Assembly (NCBI GenBank): GCA_944322025.1
Contig: CALUOH010000021.1
Location: 1-64,000, forward strand
Reading direction: 5' to 3'
Length of the DNA: 64,000 nt
DNA from: an uncultured Bacteroidales bacterium
GTDB taxonomy: Bacteria; Bacteroidota; Bacteroidia; Bacteroidales; Paludibacteraceae
Positions 26,451 to 37,103 of the stretch are shown here, in pieces; within the stretch, counting starts at the first letter, position 1; each line of letters starts with the position of its first letter. The position numbers and the translations under genes were made by a program. Below the pieces are notes generated by a model. It was not told where the DNA came from. It searched no databases and worked only from the letters and a program-made list of their open reading frames with translations.

Positions 26451-29400
26451 ATGGAAAGGTTTAGGATGATACTACTGGCCGTCTTTCTGGCGGCCTTCGC
26501 GATGCCTCTGTTTGCGCAGGAGACCCTCCCTTACTTCAACGGATGGGAGGATGAGGCGGAGAACGCCTTGTGGGAGATGAACACCGGCATGCACGGCGAG
26601 GCCGCTGCCAACCGCTGGTACGTCTCCTCCAGGGAGCATTTCCACGGACGGCACGCGCTCCTCATTTCCGACCTGAACCTCTCGCCCGACACCATACCTG
26701 CATATTCCAACAATACCATAAACATCGTGGCCGCAAGGACGTTCAACCTTCCCGCCGGCACATACGACCTGTCGTTCGCATGGCGCGCCTACGGCGAGGC
26801 TGGCTGTGACGGCCTCTATGTGGCTTGGATACCTGTCAATGAGGATATAGCCACCTCGACAACCACACCCCCGAGGTGGTGCAGCACGGCGCAGCCTTAC
26901 AGCGGCAAACTGTTTCATAACGGAATGAAGTGGACGGTTGAGCGGACTACTATACAGTCCCAAGGCCGACCGATGAAGCTGGCATTCCTGTGGGTAAACG
27001 ACAACAAGAATGCCGCCACTCCATCGGTCTGCATAGATGACGTGCAGATAGCCGGAGACAACTGCGGCAAGCCCCTCGACCTCGATGCCTCTGTAAACGG
27101 CACGACGATAGATGTGAGCTGGACCTCCAACCCCGGCGCCTCGTATGAAGTGAGGTACGAATCCGCATACGCCGGGGTCTCTGACACTATGAAGAATGTG
27201 CGTGGCGGTAAGGTCACTCTGCCCGACATGCCCAGAGGCGCGTATGACTTCTATGTGCGTACTGTCTGTGCCGAGGGCGACACGGGTATCTGGTGTGCCG
27301 ACTTGGGCGTGATAGTGAATGAGGGACTTTGTCTCGACTATACCAACCTCTATGGCGAAGGGGTCACCTGCTATGTCGGCGATGTCAACAACCCTTACCA
27401 GCAGGTTCTCGTGGCGGATAGAGAGATTGACGGCGAAGCTCCACGCCATGTGGTCAATACCGATATCTATGAGACCGATCCCCGTACCGGCGGTGACATT
27501 AGGGTGATTCCCGAAGGCGAGTTTACCTCCATAAGGCTTGGTAATGAGATGACAAAGTCAAAGGGTGAGGCTATTGAGTATGACATGTACTTGGACTCCG
27601 GGGCTAACACGGTATTGCTTATGAAGTACGCCGTAGTGTTGCAAGTGCCTGATGCCCATCCGGTTGATAATATGCCGTGGTTCAGGTTAGAGATACTCGA
27701 CGAGAAAGGCAATCTGATTGACCCTACCTGCGGCAACATATATTTCTATTCTGACCTCTCTCTGATGGATGAAGGGTGGAAAGTGCACTATATATATACC
27801 GAATCGGCACAAGCGGAAGAGCCCCTGCTCTATAAGGATTGGACTACCATGGGTGTGCTGCTCGGGGACTATGCGAAGAACGGTCCTGCCTCAATTAAGG
27901 TGAGGCTCACAACGAGGGATTGCACACAGAACGGCCATTTCGGTTATGCCTACTTCACCCTCGACTGCATAGAGGGCGAGATGAGCGGACTGACGTGCGG
28001 AGATATACCGACCGAGGAGATCTCCGCCCCGGAGGGCTTCAATTACAAGTGGTACAGGGAGGATGATCCCAACATGACAGAGATTAGTGACAGCATAACA
28101 TTGGAGGTGCAACCCGGCGACGTTGGCACATATCTCTGCGATGTCATCTCAAAGGAGAACCCCAACTGCTTCTTCACGCTCAGGGCTGACCTCATGCCCC
28201 GCTTCCCGAGGGCGGCGGCGCGGCCTGTGTGGAGTCCGGAGGACTGCGGGAACTACGTCCGCTTCGAGAACCTGAGCTACATAGAGACCGAGGAGGGACG
28301 GAGCGACGAGGAGATAACCGATTTCGAGTGGGACTTCGGCGACGGCCGCACCTCCACGGAGAAGAACCCCGTGCTGAGCATGCCCGCCGAGGGAGGGGAG
28401 CTCCACGTGACCCTGAAAGCCAGCATCGTCGACGGCATGTGCTCCGATGTCTGGGACACCACCTTTACCGTTCCCGCCGTGGGCGAGAGGCGCGACACCA
28501 CTCATGTGACGATATGCCGGGGCGGCGAGCCGTACATCATAAACGGCATGCCCTATTTCGACACGCAGGATGTCGAGCTGCCTCCGGTGAAGTCCACCCT
28601 GACGGGCTGCGACAGCATACACGTGGTGAGCATCACAGCCGTGGAGAGCTACGTGACGGAAATAGACAGCACAGTGTGTGCCGGCGATACTGTCGAGATA
28701 GGCGGCAGCCAGTACTGGTTCACGGGAGACTTCCAGAGGACGCTGACATCGTCCGGTGGCTGTGACAGCATAGTGAGGCTCTCCCTGACGGTGCTGCCCG
28801 AGGTGACGTTCGGCGTGGAGGTGAAGAACGCCACCGGCGGGCCGAACACCGGCGAGATAACGCTGACCGACACCCTGCCTGGATCATGGTACACCGTCAA
28901 CGGCGAAGAGAACGGTTCTCTGACCGGACTGCCAGTCGGGACATACACGATAGTGTGCTACAACGGTCACGGCTGTGCCAGCGGGCCGCGCGTGGTCGAG
29001 ATAAGCGCGGAGTGCCTCGATGCCGAGATAGGCGCGCCCGGTGAGATATGCGGCGACGACTCCGTGTTCTACCTCCCCGTGGAGGTGCTCTCAGGCGAGA
29101 TGGGCAGCTACGGCCTCTCATTCGGCGAGCGCGGCGCGGCGGCGGGCTTTGTTGACGTCGACAGCGCGGCCGTCGTGAACGGCTTCATCAGGGTCGAGCT
29201 GCCGGACAGCGTGACCCCCGACAGCTACGGGGTGAATGTCGTGCTGTACGACGGCACTTGCGGCAACGACACGGCGCGGATAGACTTCGAGGTGCTATAC
29301 CCGGACAGCGTGATGAAGCAGAAGTGGAACAATGTCATCGCGCTGAAGAACGACCGGTACAACGGCGGCTACGTCTTCACCTCGTACAGGTGGTACCGTA

Positions 29401-29789
29401 ACGGCGAGCTGATGGAGGGCGAGACCGGGTCATACATCTATCTCGGCGAGGGAGTCTCGTTCGCCGAGGGCGAGGAGTTCCGCGTCGAGGTGACGCGCGC
29501 CGGTGACGGCGTGCGGCTGATGTCGTGCCCGCTGGTGACCACGCTGCACGAGGACGTGCAGCCCTATCCGGCGGAGACCCTTGTGCAGACTTCTTCCATG
29601 GTGAGGGTGGGCAACGCGGCAGACGGCATGAGGGTCAGGCTGTGGAGCGTGTCCGGCATATACTTCGGGGAGCAGGAGGTGAGCGTGGCTGACCCCCGCT
29701 TCGTGTCGCCGGAGTTCCCCGGGGTCTATGTGGTGAGGATAGTGACTGACGGCGTGGAGCTGGCCTACAAGATACTGGTGAGGAGATGA
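26451..29789 (+). CDS. Large secreted modular surface protein with type A-like sorting domain
   Basis: The 1112-residue protein has a signal peptide (cleavage after about FAQ, residue 24) and a jelly-roll/choice-of-anchor-type domain (about 25-200). An FN3-like domain follows (about 208-290), then a domain shared with the third gene of the cluster (about 293-505), an Ig-like segment (about 512-590) and a PKD domain (about 590-680, FEWDFGDGRTSTEKNP). Two cysteine-pair modules ending GCDSI/GGCDSI follow (about 681-782). The C-terminal sorting-like domain (about 1037-1112) ends GVYVVRIVTDGVELAYKIL. This architecture fits a T9SS-exported adhesin or matrix protein; the ligand is unknown. The next gene starts 55 bases later. 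Confidence 0.8.
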   Translation: MERFRMILLAVFLAAFAMPLFAQETLPYFNGWEDEAENALWEMNTGMHGEAAANRWYVSSREHFHGRHALLISDLNLSPDTIPAYSNNTINIVAARTFNLPAGTYDLSFAWRAYGEAGCDGLYVAWIPVNEDIATSTTTPPRWCSTAQPYSGKLFHNGMKWTVERTTIQSQGRPMKLAFLWVNDNKNAATPSVCIDDVQIAGDNCGKPLDLDASVNGTTIDVSWTSNPGASYEVRYESAYAGVSDTMKNVRGGKVTLPDMPRGAYDFYVRTVCAEGDTGIWCADLGVIVNEGLCLDYTNLYGEGVTCYVGDVNNPYQQVLVADREIDGEAPRHVVNTDIYETDPRTGGDIRVIPEGEFTSIRLGNEMTKSKGEAIEYDMYLDSGANTVLLMKYAVVLQVPDAHPVDNMPWFRLEILDEKGNLIDPTCGNIYFYSDLSLMDEGWKVHYIYTESAQAEEPLLYKDWTTMGVLLGDYAKNGPASIKVRLTTRDCTQNGHFGYAYFTLDCIEGEMSGLTCGDIPTEEISAPEGFNYKWYREDDPNMTEISDSITLEVQPGDVGTYLCDVISKENPNCFFTLRADLMPRFPRAAARPVWSPEDCGNYVRFENLSYIETEEGRSDEEITDFEWDFGDGRTSTEKNPVLSMPAEGGELHVTLKASIVDGMCSDVWDTTFTVPAVGERRDTTHVTICRGGEPYIINGMPYFDTQDVELPPVKSTLTGCDSIHVVSITAVESYVTEIDSTVCAGDTVEIGGSQYWFTGDFQRTLTSSGGCDSIVRLSLTVLPEVTFGVEVKNATGGPNTGEITLTDTLPGSWYTVNGEENGSLTGLPVGTYTIVCYNGHGCASGPRVVEISAECLDAEIGAPGEICGDDSVFYLPVEVLSGEMGSYGLSFGERGAAAGFVDVDSAAVVNGFIRVELPDSVTPDSYGVNVVLYDGTCGNDTARIDFEVLYPDSVMKQKWNNVIALKNDRYNGGYVFTSYRWYRNGELMEGETGSYIYLGEGVSFAEGEEFRVEVTRAGDGVRLMSCPLVTTLHEDVQPYPAETLVQTSSMVRVGNAADGMRVRLWSVSGIYFGEQEVSVADPRFVSPEFPGVYVVRIVTDGVELAYKILVRR

Positions 29790-29844
29790 GCGTGCGGGGA
29801 GATGATTGTTAAGGACATTATTATTATCTATTGATTTATAGTTT

Positions 29845-32800
29845 ATGAAGACTTTATTCAGGATTTGGTCGCTGGCGGCGCTGCTCTGCGCCGTGGCGGC
29901 GGGGGCTTTTGCCCAGGTAAGACCTCCCGTTTTTAAGGAGGACTTCAACAACCTGTACAGCGGTATTCCGCAGGGTTGGAATAACGACAGTGTCGTGAAT
30001 CGTGACTACACATGGAAGTTCTCCTCTTCCGGCATGAGCAATACCGGGTGTGTATCCTACTTTGCTGTTGGTTCTGCATATTCTGAAAATATGCTTGTTA
30101 CTCCGGAGATAAAGGTTGATGGTGAGCAGATGCTTTCTTTTGACCATAAAATAATTCAGGATAGGGCGAAATTGATTGTCTATTTGTCTTACGATGGAGG
30201 TAGGACCTTTTCGCAGACACCGTTGATTACACTTAATGGGATACAGAATAATTCTGTATGGGCGCATGAGGATGTGCTTCTGCCTACCTCTCCGACAGGC
30301 AGCTTGACGTTAGCTTTCAAGGCTGTTAGTGAGGCGTCAGGTTATGGTAGTCCCTTCATTTATTTGGATAACGTTATAATAGACCGTCCCCCGCGTTGCG
30401 CTGCACCGCTTGACTTTGAATTAGGCGGAATGACGAGCAACTCTGTGAGCCTTATGTGGAGCTATGCGGCTATTGGTAGTACCGGTGATGAGGTTGATGT
30501 CATGATTATGAAAGATGGGGCAGTGGTGCAGGAGAAGACATATGCGGTAGAGTCTTATGGTAATGTGGAGGTCTCTGGGCTTGAGCCGGATACGGAGTAT
30601 GGCGTGAAGATAAGAACGAACTGTGAAGAGTCATATCTGGGTCGTTCTGATTGGTCTGATATATTAGAGTTCAAGACTATGTGTGTGCCGAAAAAACTGC
30701 CGTTGAGCTTTACGTTTGATGAGGATACTGAGATGTCAGCCTGCTGGATAGCCCAAAGGGAAGATCTGGTCAGTAAAGCTGTTGTGATACTGTCGTCGAC
30801 GGTGGCATACGGCGGCAGCGGCAAGTCGCTTGAGATACAGAAAGGAAGTAAAGGCAATGGCGACACTTATGTCTTTACAGAGGCGATAGACCATGCGGCT
30901 AACGACATGGAGATTTCCCTTATGGCATATAGCTATAATGACAAGAAAGATGAGGTGTTGGAAATAGGCATACAGGGTGATGTTTATAAGCCGAGTACAT
31001 ATTGTAGGTTGAAGGAGGTTACATTGAAACCGAAAACATGGACGCATATAGTGGTCTACACCGATAATGTGCCTCTTAAAGACGCGAAGGGTGCTTCGGT
31101 AGTAATGTGGGCAAAGGATTTGGAGGTTGCATCTATTTTTGTGGATGATTTGGAAGTGAATCCTATGCCGGCGTGTAGGGTGCCTGACAGTGTGGTTATG
31201 ACAGACTTGGGGGTGGACTGGGCTGAGTTTGACTGGAAAGTGGAGAGTGGAGTCTCTTTGAATGTATACGACGTGCCTGACGGTGGTGTGGAAACGCTGG
31301 TCGGCACATTGTCTGCAAGCGATAAGAGGCTCGAACTGAAAGAGAATACTCACTACACATTGAGGTTTAAGTCTTCCTGCGGCGGAGCTGATGAGAGCAA
31401 CTGGGGAACTGACGTGATAGAAGTGATAACTCCATGTAAACCGATAGACATTAGCATTGAACCGGGATATACTGCTGATTTTGAGGAGGGCGATATGCCG
31501 GACTGCTGGAACAATGTCGGTTTTACTATGCTGGATGGAAAGTATTTGGAGTGGTCTGTAAAGGCTGTTGAGGGTGAGATGTCGTTTGACGGGCAGAGCA
31601 AATACGCCTTGGCATCTCCAACTGGTGTGGCGGCTATAGTAAAGCCCAAGGTCAATCTGATACTGCCGTACATGAATATACCGGAGGCAAACGAGTATAT
31701 GGTGGAGTTTTACATATACAGACCGGATGAGATAAGTAGTGCTACTGACTATATTAATGTATATGTGAATGACAGACAGGATACGGTAAATGCCAGGCGG
31801 ATAGGCCGGATAGCAAGAAGATCGACGCTTGAACCGGTAACTGAAAAAACAGGATGGGAGAGGTACGAGTGTCTGATACCAGTGAAAGGGGAGTTGTATG
31901 TCATTTTGGAGAACGAGACATACAATGGGCAGACGACATATATTGACAATGTATCGGTAAAGAAAAAGAGCTCATGTATGTCACCGACTGATTTGAGACT
32001 GAGCGATGTAGGCTCTTCTACTGCCACAATAGAGTGGACAGAAAATTCTCCGGCTCAGGAGTATCATGTGACGTACAAGTTGAGGAACGTGGAGACGACC
32101 GATACTGTTAGGGGTACAAATCAGTACACCATAACAGGCCTCACTCCAAACACTATGTACGGATGGATATATGTAACGGTGAAAGTGGTCTGTGGAGAGA
32201 ATGATACAAGTATGGTTAGTGGCAGATACGATCTTTCTACCGGATGCGGCATGTTGGATTTGCCATATAAACTGGGAGGATTCACTGACTGGAAATGTTT
32301 CAATGTCCTTGAAAAGAATGGTTCTTATCCTTCTGGTAGCCAGACTGTTTCGTTTAGGGGATTTTCCAATGCCGTAGCTCTGCCGGAGTTCAACTATACG
32401 AGTGCTGACGGATACAGGGTTGAGTTTGAGTATATGAGTAATGACGAGGGAACTTTGGAGATAGGCACGGTGCCTGCCCTTAGTGAGGATTGGGCTAACC
32501 ATTTCAATTCCGTAATGACTATAAACGGGACGAAACAGCGGACAGCCTATATGGTAGATATAACGAATACCACAGATAAATACATAGTGTTGAAATATGC
32601 AGGAAAGGCAGGTACTCAGATGTCCTATGTATATTACTTGTCAGTGAGAAAGACACCTTTGTGTCCTGATGTGGAGAGATTGGATGTAGTTGAGGCCACA
32701 GTCAGTACTGCGCATCTCAATGTATTTTGTGAGGGCGTTGAGAAGGTTGATATCGAATATGGTATAAGGGGTTTCAAGCGAGGTACGGGTAAAATGCTTG

Positions 32801-35800
32801 AGGATGTAAACACAGATTTCACTCTTGAAGATTTGGTGCAGGATACGGAATATGACATATATGTGCGTCCTGTCTGTGATGCCGGTGAAGGTGATTGGAA
32901 CGAGACTCCATATACATTCGCTACATTGTGTGATGAAATCATATTGACACCGGAGACTCCGTTCAAGAATGGATTTGAAGATGCAGTTGTCAATGATTTG
33001 GGCTGTTGGGTATGCAGAGGAGACAATACATGGGCGTTAGGCACTGTTGCGTCTAATGCTTACGAAGGAAGTAAGTATGCTCAATTGGTTGGTTCTGGAG
33101 CAAGAACATATTCAGATTTGTATTATGCCATGGAGTTGACGGCAGGAACACAATATGAATTCTCCTGTTATGTGATGCTGAACCGTTATACCGGAAGTGG
33201 TTTCACTCTCAGTGCCGGGTATTGTAACGGTATAGGAGTGGGAGATGACCAGGTTACGAACTTCATAAGTGAGACTCCGATAGTGAATAATACTGAGTAT
33301 GTTAAGCTGACAGCTCTGTTTACGCCGACTGCTGATGCGACGCACCTGAGGATAAGGGGCGTAACGAACGGCTCTCAGTGCGGTATATGGTTGGATAATG
33401 TGTTTGTATCTCCGGTGTATTGTGAATATCCTACAGTTGTTGTAAGTGAGATTTCAGATACCAAAGCTGTCATAAGTTGGAATCAAATTCTTGTCAAGAA
33501 TTATAATATAAAGGTTGCAACGCACGAACTGACCGACCCGGAGACAGAAACAGGAGATGTGCGTGAGATTACTACGGACGATGCTACGATATCAGAAGCT
33601 ATGATTGATGGACTGACGGCCGATACCGAGTATTATGTATATATGCAGAGCGTATGTACAGATGGTGGTAAGAGCCGCTGGACTGACGTGATGACATTCA
33701 GGACTCAATGTGCTGCCGTATCAGGAGATTTCAGTGAAAGTTTTGAGGGTAATAATGCGCTTGACTGTTGGAGATGGAATGACCAGAATGAGGTTAATAA
33801 GTCCAATACCACTCCGTATGATGGCACTTCATGCTGTATGTTAAGTAAGTCTGGAATGTCAGCTACGCTTGTAACCCCGACTCTTGATGTAGAGAGTTTG
33901 GACGGTAAGATGTTGCGTATGTTTGTGAAATCAAGTGACGCTTCGGTAACATTGAATATCGGCGTAACGGATGTTCCGGTATCCCCAATAAGTTTCTATC
34001 CGGTTACTACATTTACTGTAACCAGTGGAGATGGATGGAAAGAGGTGATTTGCCATTTCTCTGATACTGATAAGTGGGGTGAATATGCGGATGCGAAAAA
34101 TATTGTCATAGCAAGTGATGACTTGTGCTATATCGATGCGGTAAGCGTAACTGACATACCTTCTTGTGCAAAACCTGTTAATTTACTGGTGAATGAGGTT
34201 ACTGACTCGTATGCAGAGATAGATTGGATGATGTATGAGGAAAAGCCGTGTTCTGTTATAGTTAAGCAGGAAGGCCAGGAAGTGCAGCAACTGCTGGCGG
34301 AGAGCCATCCGTTCCGCATTGAGAACCTTGCCAGCAATACTGGATATGAGGTCGAGATACGTACTCTTTGTGAAGAAGCTGAGAGCGAAGCTAATAGCAT
34401 ACGTTTCACGACATTGTGTGGAACTGTGCCTTTCCCGTTTGCTGAGAGTTTCAATGCTGTAAAAGAGCGTGAAATACCCGAATGTTGGGTTGATACGGCA
34501 AAATTTGGTCCTGCTCCGGACAACGTAAACAACAAGTGGCGTGCCGAGGCCTTGTATTCAGGTTCTACCGATGATATGGTTATGACGTTTGACGGTACTA
34601 ACCGCAATCCGTCAGGCAACGGCAGCAGGCTGCAGACCCCGGTCATCGACCTGACAGGCCAGACAGAGGCGTTCCTCTATTTCTCCACCTGTGCGACCGT
34701 GGAGGATGCCATGATGAGCGTAGTTGTCTCCACCGACGGCGGCATGACATTCCCTGATACCATAATGAAAAACGTCGCATACACAGAGTGGACCAATATG
34801 GAATATGACCTGAAAGACTATTGCGGCAAGGAGATTGCCATAGGCTTCTATGGTGTTTCTATCTATAAGTCCGGAGCATACGTCTACATCGACAACATGA
34901 AAGTCGACAGGCAAAGGATATGCCCGGTGCCGACGGCTCTTACCGTGACTGATGTGACATCGAACAGTGCTAATGTCACATGGCCAAGCGAGACTGGAGA
35001 GTACGTATTCAGAATGTACACCGGAGACGAGAAAGTTGAGGAGGATACGGTTACAGGAAAAAGCCTTACATTGGGCAACCTCAACCCTTTGACAAGGTAC
35101 ACAATAAAGGTTACCGGCATCTGCAATGACGGGGCGGAAAGCAAAGCCGTGACAATATCATTCAGGACTGAATGTGAAAGTGATATAACACTTCCTTACA
35201 GCGAGACATTCGAGGGCGGCGCGATGCCGCAGTGCTGGGTCGATGAGTCGAACACCGCGGCCCGGTGGTCATACCTTCAGGAGAGCGGCGGCAACGGCGT
35301 GATGCGGTTCAACTCGCGCAGCGCGGCGGCCGGCAGCCGGGGCCGCCTCATATCGCCTAGCATAGGCATAGACGGCACGGGCTACAGGCTCACTTTCGAC
35401 TACGTCAACCCGGCGGGCGGCCCGCTCAGCGTCATGCTGACGCAGGACGGCGGCGAGACGTATACTGACACGGTGCTCAATGCGGTGCGTGACGTGGACA
35501 TGTGGAGGACGGTCTCCGTCAGCCTTGACGGCTACGCCGGCGGGGAGGTCGCGCTCGTGGCCGAGGGCACCAGCAACAACAGCATGCAGGACGGGGCGTA
35601 CATATACCTCGACAACCTGCGCGTGGGCAGGGTCAGCGAGACGAGGAGCTTCAGCGACACCGTCTGCCACGGCGACCCGTACGTCGCCCACGGCTTCGAG
35701 ATACCGGGCGTGACGGGATACGGCGACAACACGCTGCAGAGGATAGTGCCGGGAGCCGGTGCCGGACAGCCCGACACCCTCTACGAGGTGACGCTGCACG

Positions 35801-37002
35801 TGCCCAACACCGACTACTACATAACAGACGTGTTCGTGCCTGGCGAGACCTACACGGGCAACGGCTTCAGCAACGGCATCACGGCGCCGGGGCGCGACTA
35901 CACGCTCACCCTGACATCGTCCCGGGGGTGCGACTCCACCGTCCACCTGGCGCTCATAGAGATGGATGTCGACGTGAGGGTGTACGACACGATATGCGAG
36001 GGCGGCAGCTACACGTTCTGCGGCGAGGAGCTGACCTCGGGCTGCACGAGGACCTGCACTGAGGAGAACTCCTACGGCGTCGACTCCACGACCACGCTGT
36101 ACCTGACGGTGCTGCCGTCCACGGTCGAGCGCACGGACACCATCTGCCAGGGCGACTTCATAGACTTCGGCGGCGAGCGCCGCACCGAGACGGGCACCTA
36201 CACGGCCGACAGTACCTATGCGGGCGGCTGCCCGTACACGTCGGTACTGAACCTCACGGTCATCGACTCCGTTGAGGTCAGGGAGGAGACCGTCTGCGCC
36301 GGAGGTTATGTCGAGATAGACGGCGTGCGCTACACGGAGAGCGGCAGCCACAGGGTGCGCCTCGAGCCGGAGGGCGGGTGCCCGAGGACGCTGCTCCTCA
36401 GCCTCACCGTGCTGCCCGCCGACACTGCCGTGCACCGTACCGTGGCGTGCGAGGGCAGCCCGATATACTACCCGGGCTTCGCGGGCACCGTGGTGACGGG
36501 CGACACCGTACTTTTCCGCACCGCGAAGACGGCGGGCGGGTGCGACTCAGTGACGCGCCTCGAGGTCGAGTACCGCGAGACTGTAGAAGTGTTCGACACG
36601 GTCTACTGCAGCGAGAAGGTCTACACGTGCGACAACGGCGAGACGCTGACCGCCACGGGCGACTGCGAGAGCAGGGACAAGACTGCGGACGGCTGCGACA
36701 GCATACGCCACCTGCACGTGGAGTTTACCACCGGCCTTGACGTGACTGGCGTGCGCGGCCTGATAATCACGCCCAACCCGGCGGAAATCATGATGCTCGC
36801 ATACGCTGACGGCGAGTGGACAGACGCCGAGACGGAGGGCATGACCGTCGAGGTCACCGACCTCTCCGGCAGGACGCTCCACAGGGGCGCAGTCACCGGG
36901 CGGCCCATACGCATAGACGGCCTCACGGCCGCCGGCGTGTACATCGTGCGCGTCACGGCACGCGACGGACGTGTCTACACCGGCAGGCTGATAGTCGAGT
37001 GA
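29845..37002 (+). CDS. Giant secreted FN3/jelly-roll repeat protein with type A sorting domain
   Basis: The 2385-residue protein has a signal peptide (cleavage after about FAQ, residue 24). About eight jelly-roll (choice-of-anchor J/cleaved-adhesin-like) domains alternate with FN3-like domains. Each new jelly-roll follows a cysteine near residues 278, 528, 800, 1027, 1287, 1523 and 1775, giving a repeat of about 225-270 residues. About seven cysteine-pair modules (1933-2297) and a C-terminal sorting domain (ITPNPAEIMML... LSGRTLHRG... GVYIVRVTARDGRVYTGRL) follow. It resembles hemagglutinin/adhesin-type T9SS cargo. Base composition is mosaic: AT-rich to about 34600, GC-rich after. Confidence 0.82.
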   Translation: MKTLFRIWSLAALLCAVAAGAFAQVRPPVFKEDFNNLYSGIPQGWNNDSVVNRDYTWKFSSSGMSNTGCVSYFAVGSAYSENMLVTPEIKVDGEQMLSFDHKIIQDRAKLIVYLSYDGGRTFSQTPLITLNGIQNNSVWAHEDVLLPTSPTGSLTLAFKAVSEASGYGSPFIYLDNVIIDRPPRCAAPLDFELGGMTSNSVSLMWSYAAIGSTGDEVDVMIMKDGAVVQEKTYAVESYGNVEVSGLEPDTEYGVKIRTNCEESYLGRSDWSDILEFKTMCVPKKLPLSFTFDEDTEMSACWIAQREDLVSKAVVILSSTVAYGGSGKSLEIQKGSKGNGDTYVFTEAIDHAANDMEISLMAYSYNDKKDEVLEIGIQGDVYKPSTYCRLKEVTLKPKTWTHIVVYTDNVPLKDAKGASVVMWAKDLEVASIFVDDLEVNPMPACRVPDSVVMTDLGVDWAEFDWKVESGVSLNVYDVPDGGVETLVGTLSASDKRLELKENTHYTLRFKSSCGGADESNWGTDVIEVITPCKPIDISIEPGYTADFEEGDMPDCWNNVGFTMLDGKYLEWSVKAVEGEMSFDGQSKYALASPTGVAAIVKPKVNLILPYMNIPEANEYMVEFYIYRPDEISSATDYINVYVNDRQDTVNARRIGRIARRSTLEPVTEKTGWERYECLIPVKGELYVILENETYNGQTTYIDNVSVKKKSSCMSPTDLRLSDVGSSTATIEWTENSPAQEYHVTYKLRNVETTDTVRGTNQYTITGLTPNTMYGWIYVTVKVVCGENDTSMVSGRYDLSTGCGMLDLPYKLGGFTDWKCFNVLEKNGSYPSGSQTVSFRGFSNAVALPEFNYTSADGYRVEFEYMSNDEGTLEIGTVPALSEDWANHFNSVMTINGTKQRTAYMVDITNTTDKYIVLKYAGKAGTQMSYVYYLSVRKTPLCPDVERLDVVEATVSTAHLNVFCEGVEKVDIEYGIRGFKRGTGKMLEDVNTDFTLEDLVQDTEYDIYVRPVCDAGEGDWNETPYTFATLCDEIILTPETPFKNGFEDAVVNDLGCWVCRGDNTWALGTVASNAYEGSKYAQLVGSGARTYSDLYYAMELTAGTQYEFSCYVMLNRYTGSGFTLSAGYCNGIGVGDDQVTNFISETPIVNNTEYVKLTALFTPTADATHLRIRGVTNGSQCGIWLDNVFVSPVYCEYPTVVVSEISDTKAVISWNQILVKNYNIKVATHELTDPETETGDVREITTDDATISEAMIDGLTADTEYYVYMQSVCTDGGKSRWTDVMTFRTQCAAVSGDFSESFEGNNALDCWRWNDQNEVNKSNTTPYDGTSCCMLSKSGMSATLVTPTLDVESLDGKMLRMFVKSSDASVTLNIGVTDVPVSPISFYPVTTFTVTSGDGWKEVICHFSDTDKWGEYADAKNIVIASDDLCYIDAVSVTDIPSCAKPVNLLVNEVTDSYAEIDWMMYEEKPCSVIVKQEGQEVQQLLAESHPFRIENLASNTGYEVEIRTLCEEAESEANSIRFTTLCGTVPFPFAESFNAVKEREIPECWVDTAKFGPAPDNVNNKWRAEALYSGSTDDMVMTFDGTNRNPSGNGSRLQTPVIDLTGQTEAFLYFSTCATVEDAMMSVVVSTDGGMTFPDTIMKNVAYTEWTNMEYDLKDYCGKEIAIGFYGVSIYKSGAYVYIDNMKVDRQRICPVPTALTVTDVTSNSANVTWPSETGEYVFRMYTGDEKVEEDTVTGKSLTLGNLNPLTRYTIKVTGICNDGAESKAVTISFRTECESDITLPYSETFEGGAMPQCWVDESNTAARWSYLQESGGNGVMRFNSRSAAAGSRGRLISPSIGIDGTGYRLTFDYVNPAGGPLSVMLTQDGGETYTDTVLNAVRDVDMWRTVSVSLDGYAGGEVALVAEGTSNNSMQDGAYIYLDNLRVGRVSETRSFSDTVCHGDPYVAHGFEIPGVTGYGDNTLQRIVPGAGAGQPDTLYEVTLHVPNTDYYITDVFVPGETYTGNGFSNGITAPGRDYTLTLTSSRGCDSTVHLALIEMDVDVRVYDTICEGGSYTFCGEELTSGCTRTCTEENSYGVDSTTTLYLTVLPSTVERTDTICQGDFIDFGGERRTETGTYTADSTYAGGCPYTSVLNLTVIDSVEVREETVCAGGYVEIDGVRYTESGSHRVRLEPEGGCPRTLLLSLTVLPADTAVHRTVACEGSPIYYPGFAGTVVTGDTVLFRTAKTAGGCDSVTRLEVEYRETVEVFDTVYCSEKVYTCDNGETLTATGDCESRDKTADGCDSIRHLHVEFTTGLDVTGVRGLIITPNPAEIMMLAYADGEWTDAETEGMTVEVTDLSGRTLHRGAVTGRPIRIDGLTAAGVYIVRVTARDGRVYTGRLIVE

Positions 37003-37014
37003 CACCTGTACACA

Positions 37015-37058
37015 GGCCTTCCCCCGAGGTTCTCACATGCCCGGGGGAGGGCCTTACT
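37015..37058 (+). terminator. Terminator with loop complementary to downstream sequence
   Basis: Twelve-base GC-rich stem (37015-37026 with 37042-37053, one T-G pair) followed by TTACTTT. Ten loop bases (37032-37041) are perfectly complementary to 37069-37078. Confidence 0.6.
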
Positions 37059-37103
37059 TTCAAGTTACGGCATGTGAGGGTACAGACGTAAACCAAGACA
37101 AGC

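Noticed and set aside
26329..26469. 46-codon frame just before and overlapping the first surface-protein gene
   Set aside because: It overlaps the signal-peptide codons of the next gene in another frame, has no promoter or family, and is in an AT-rich leader; not supportable as a gene.
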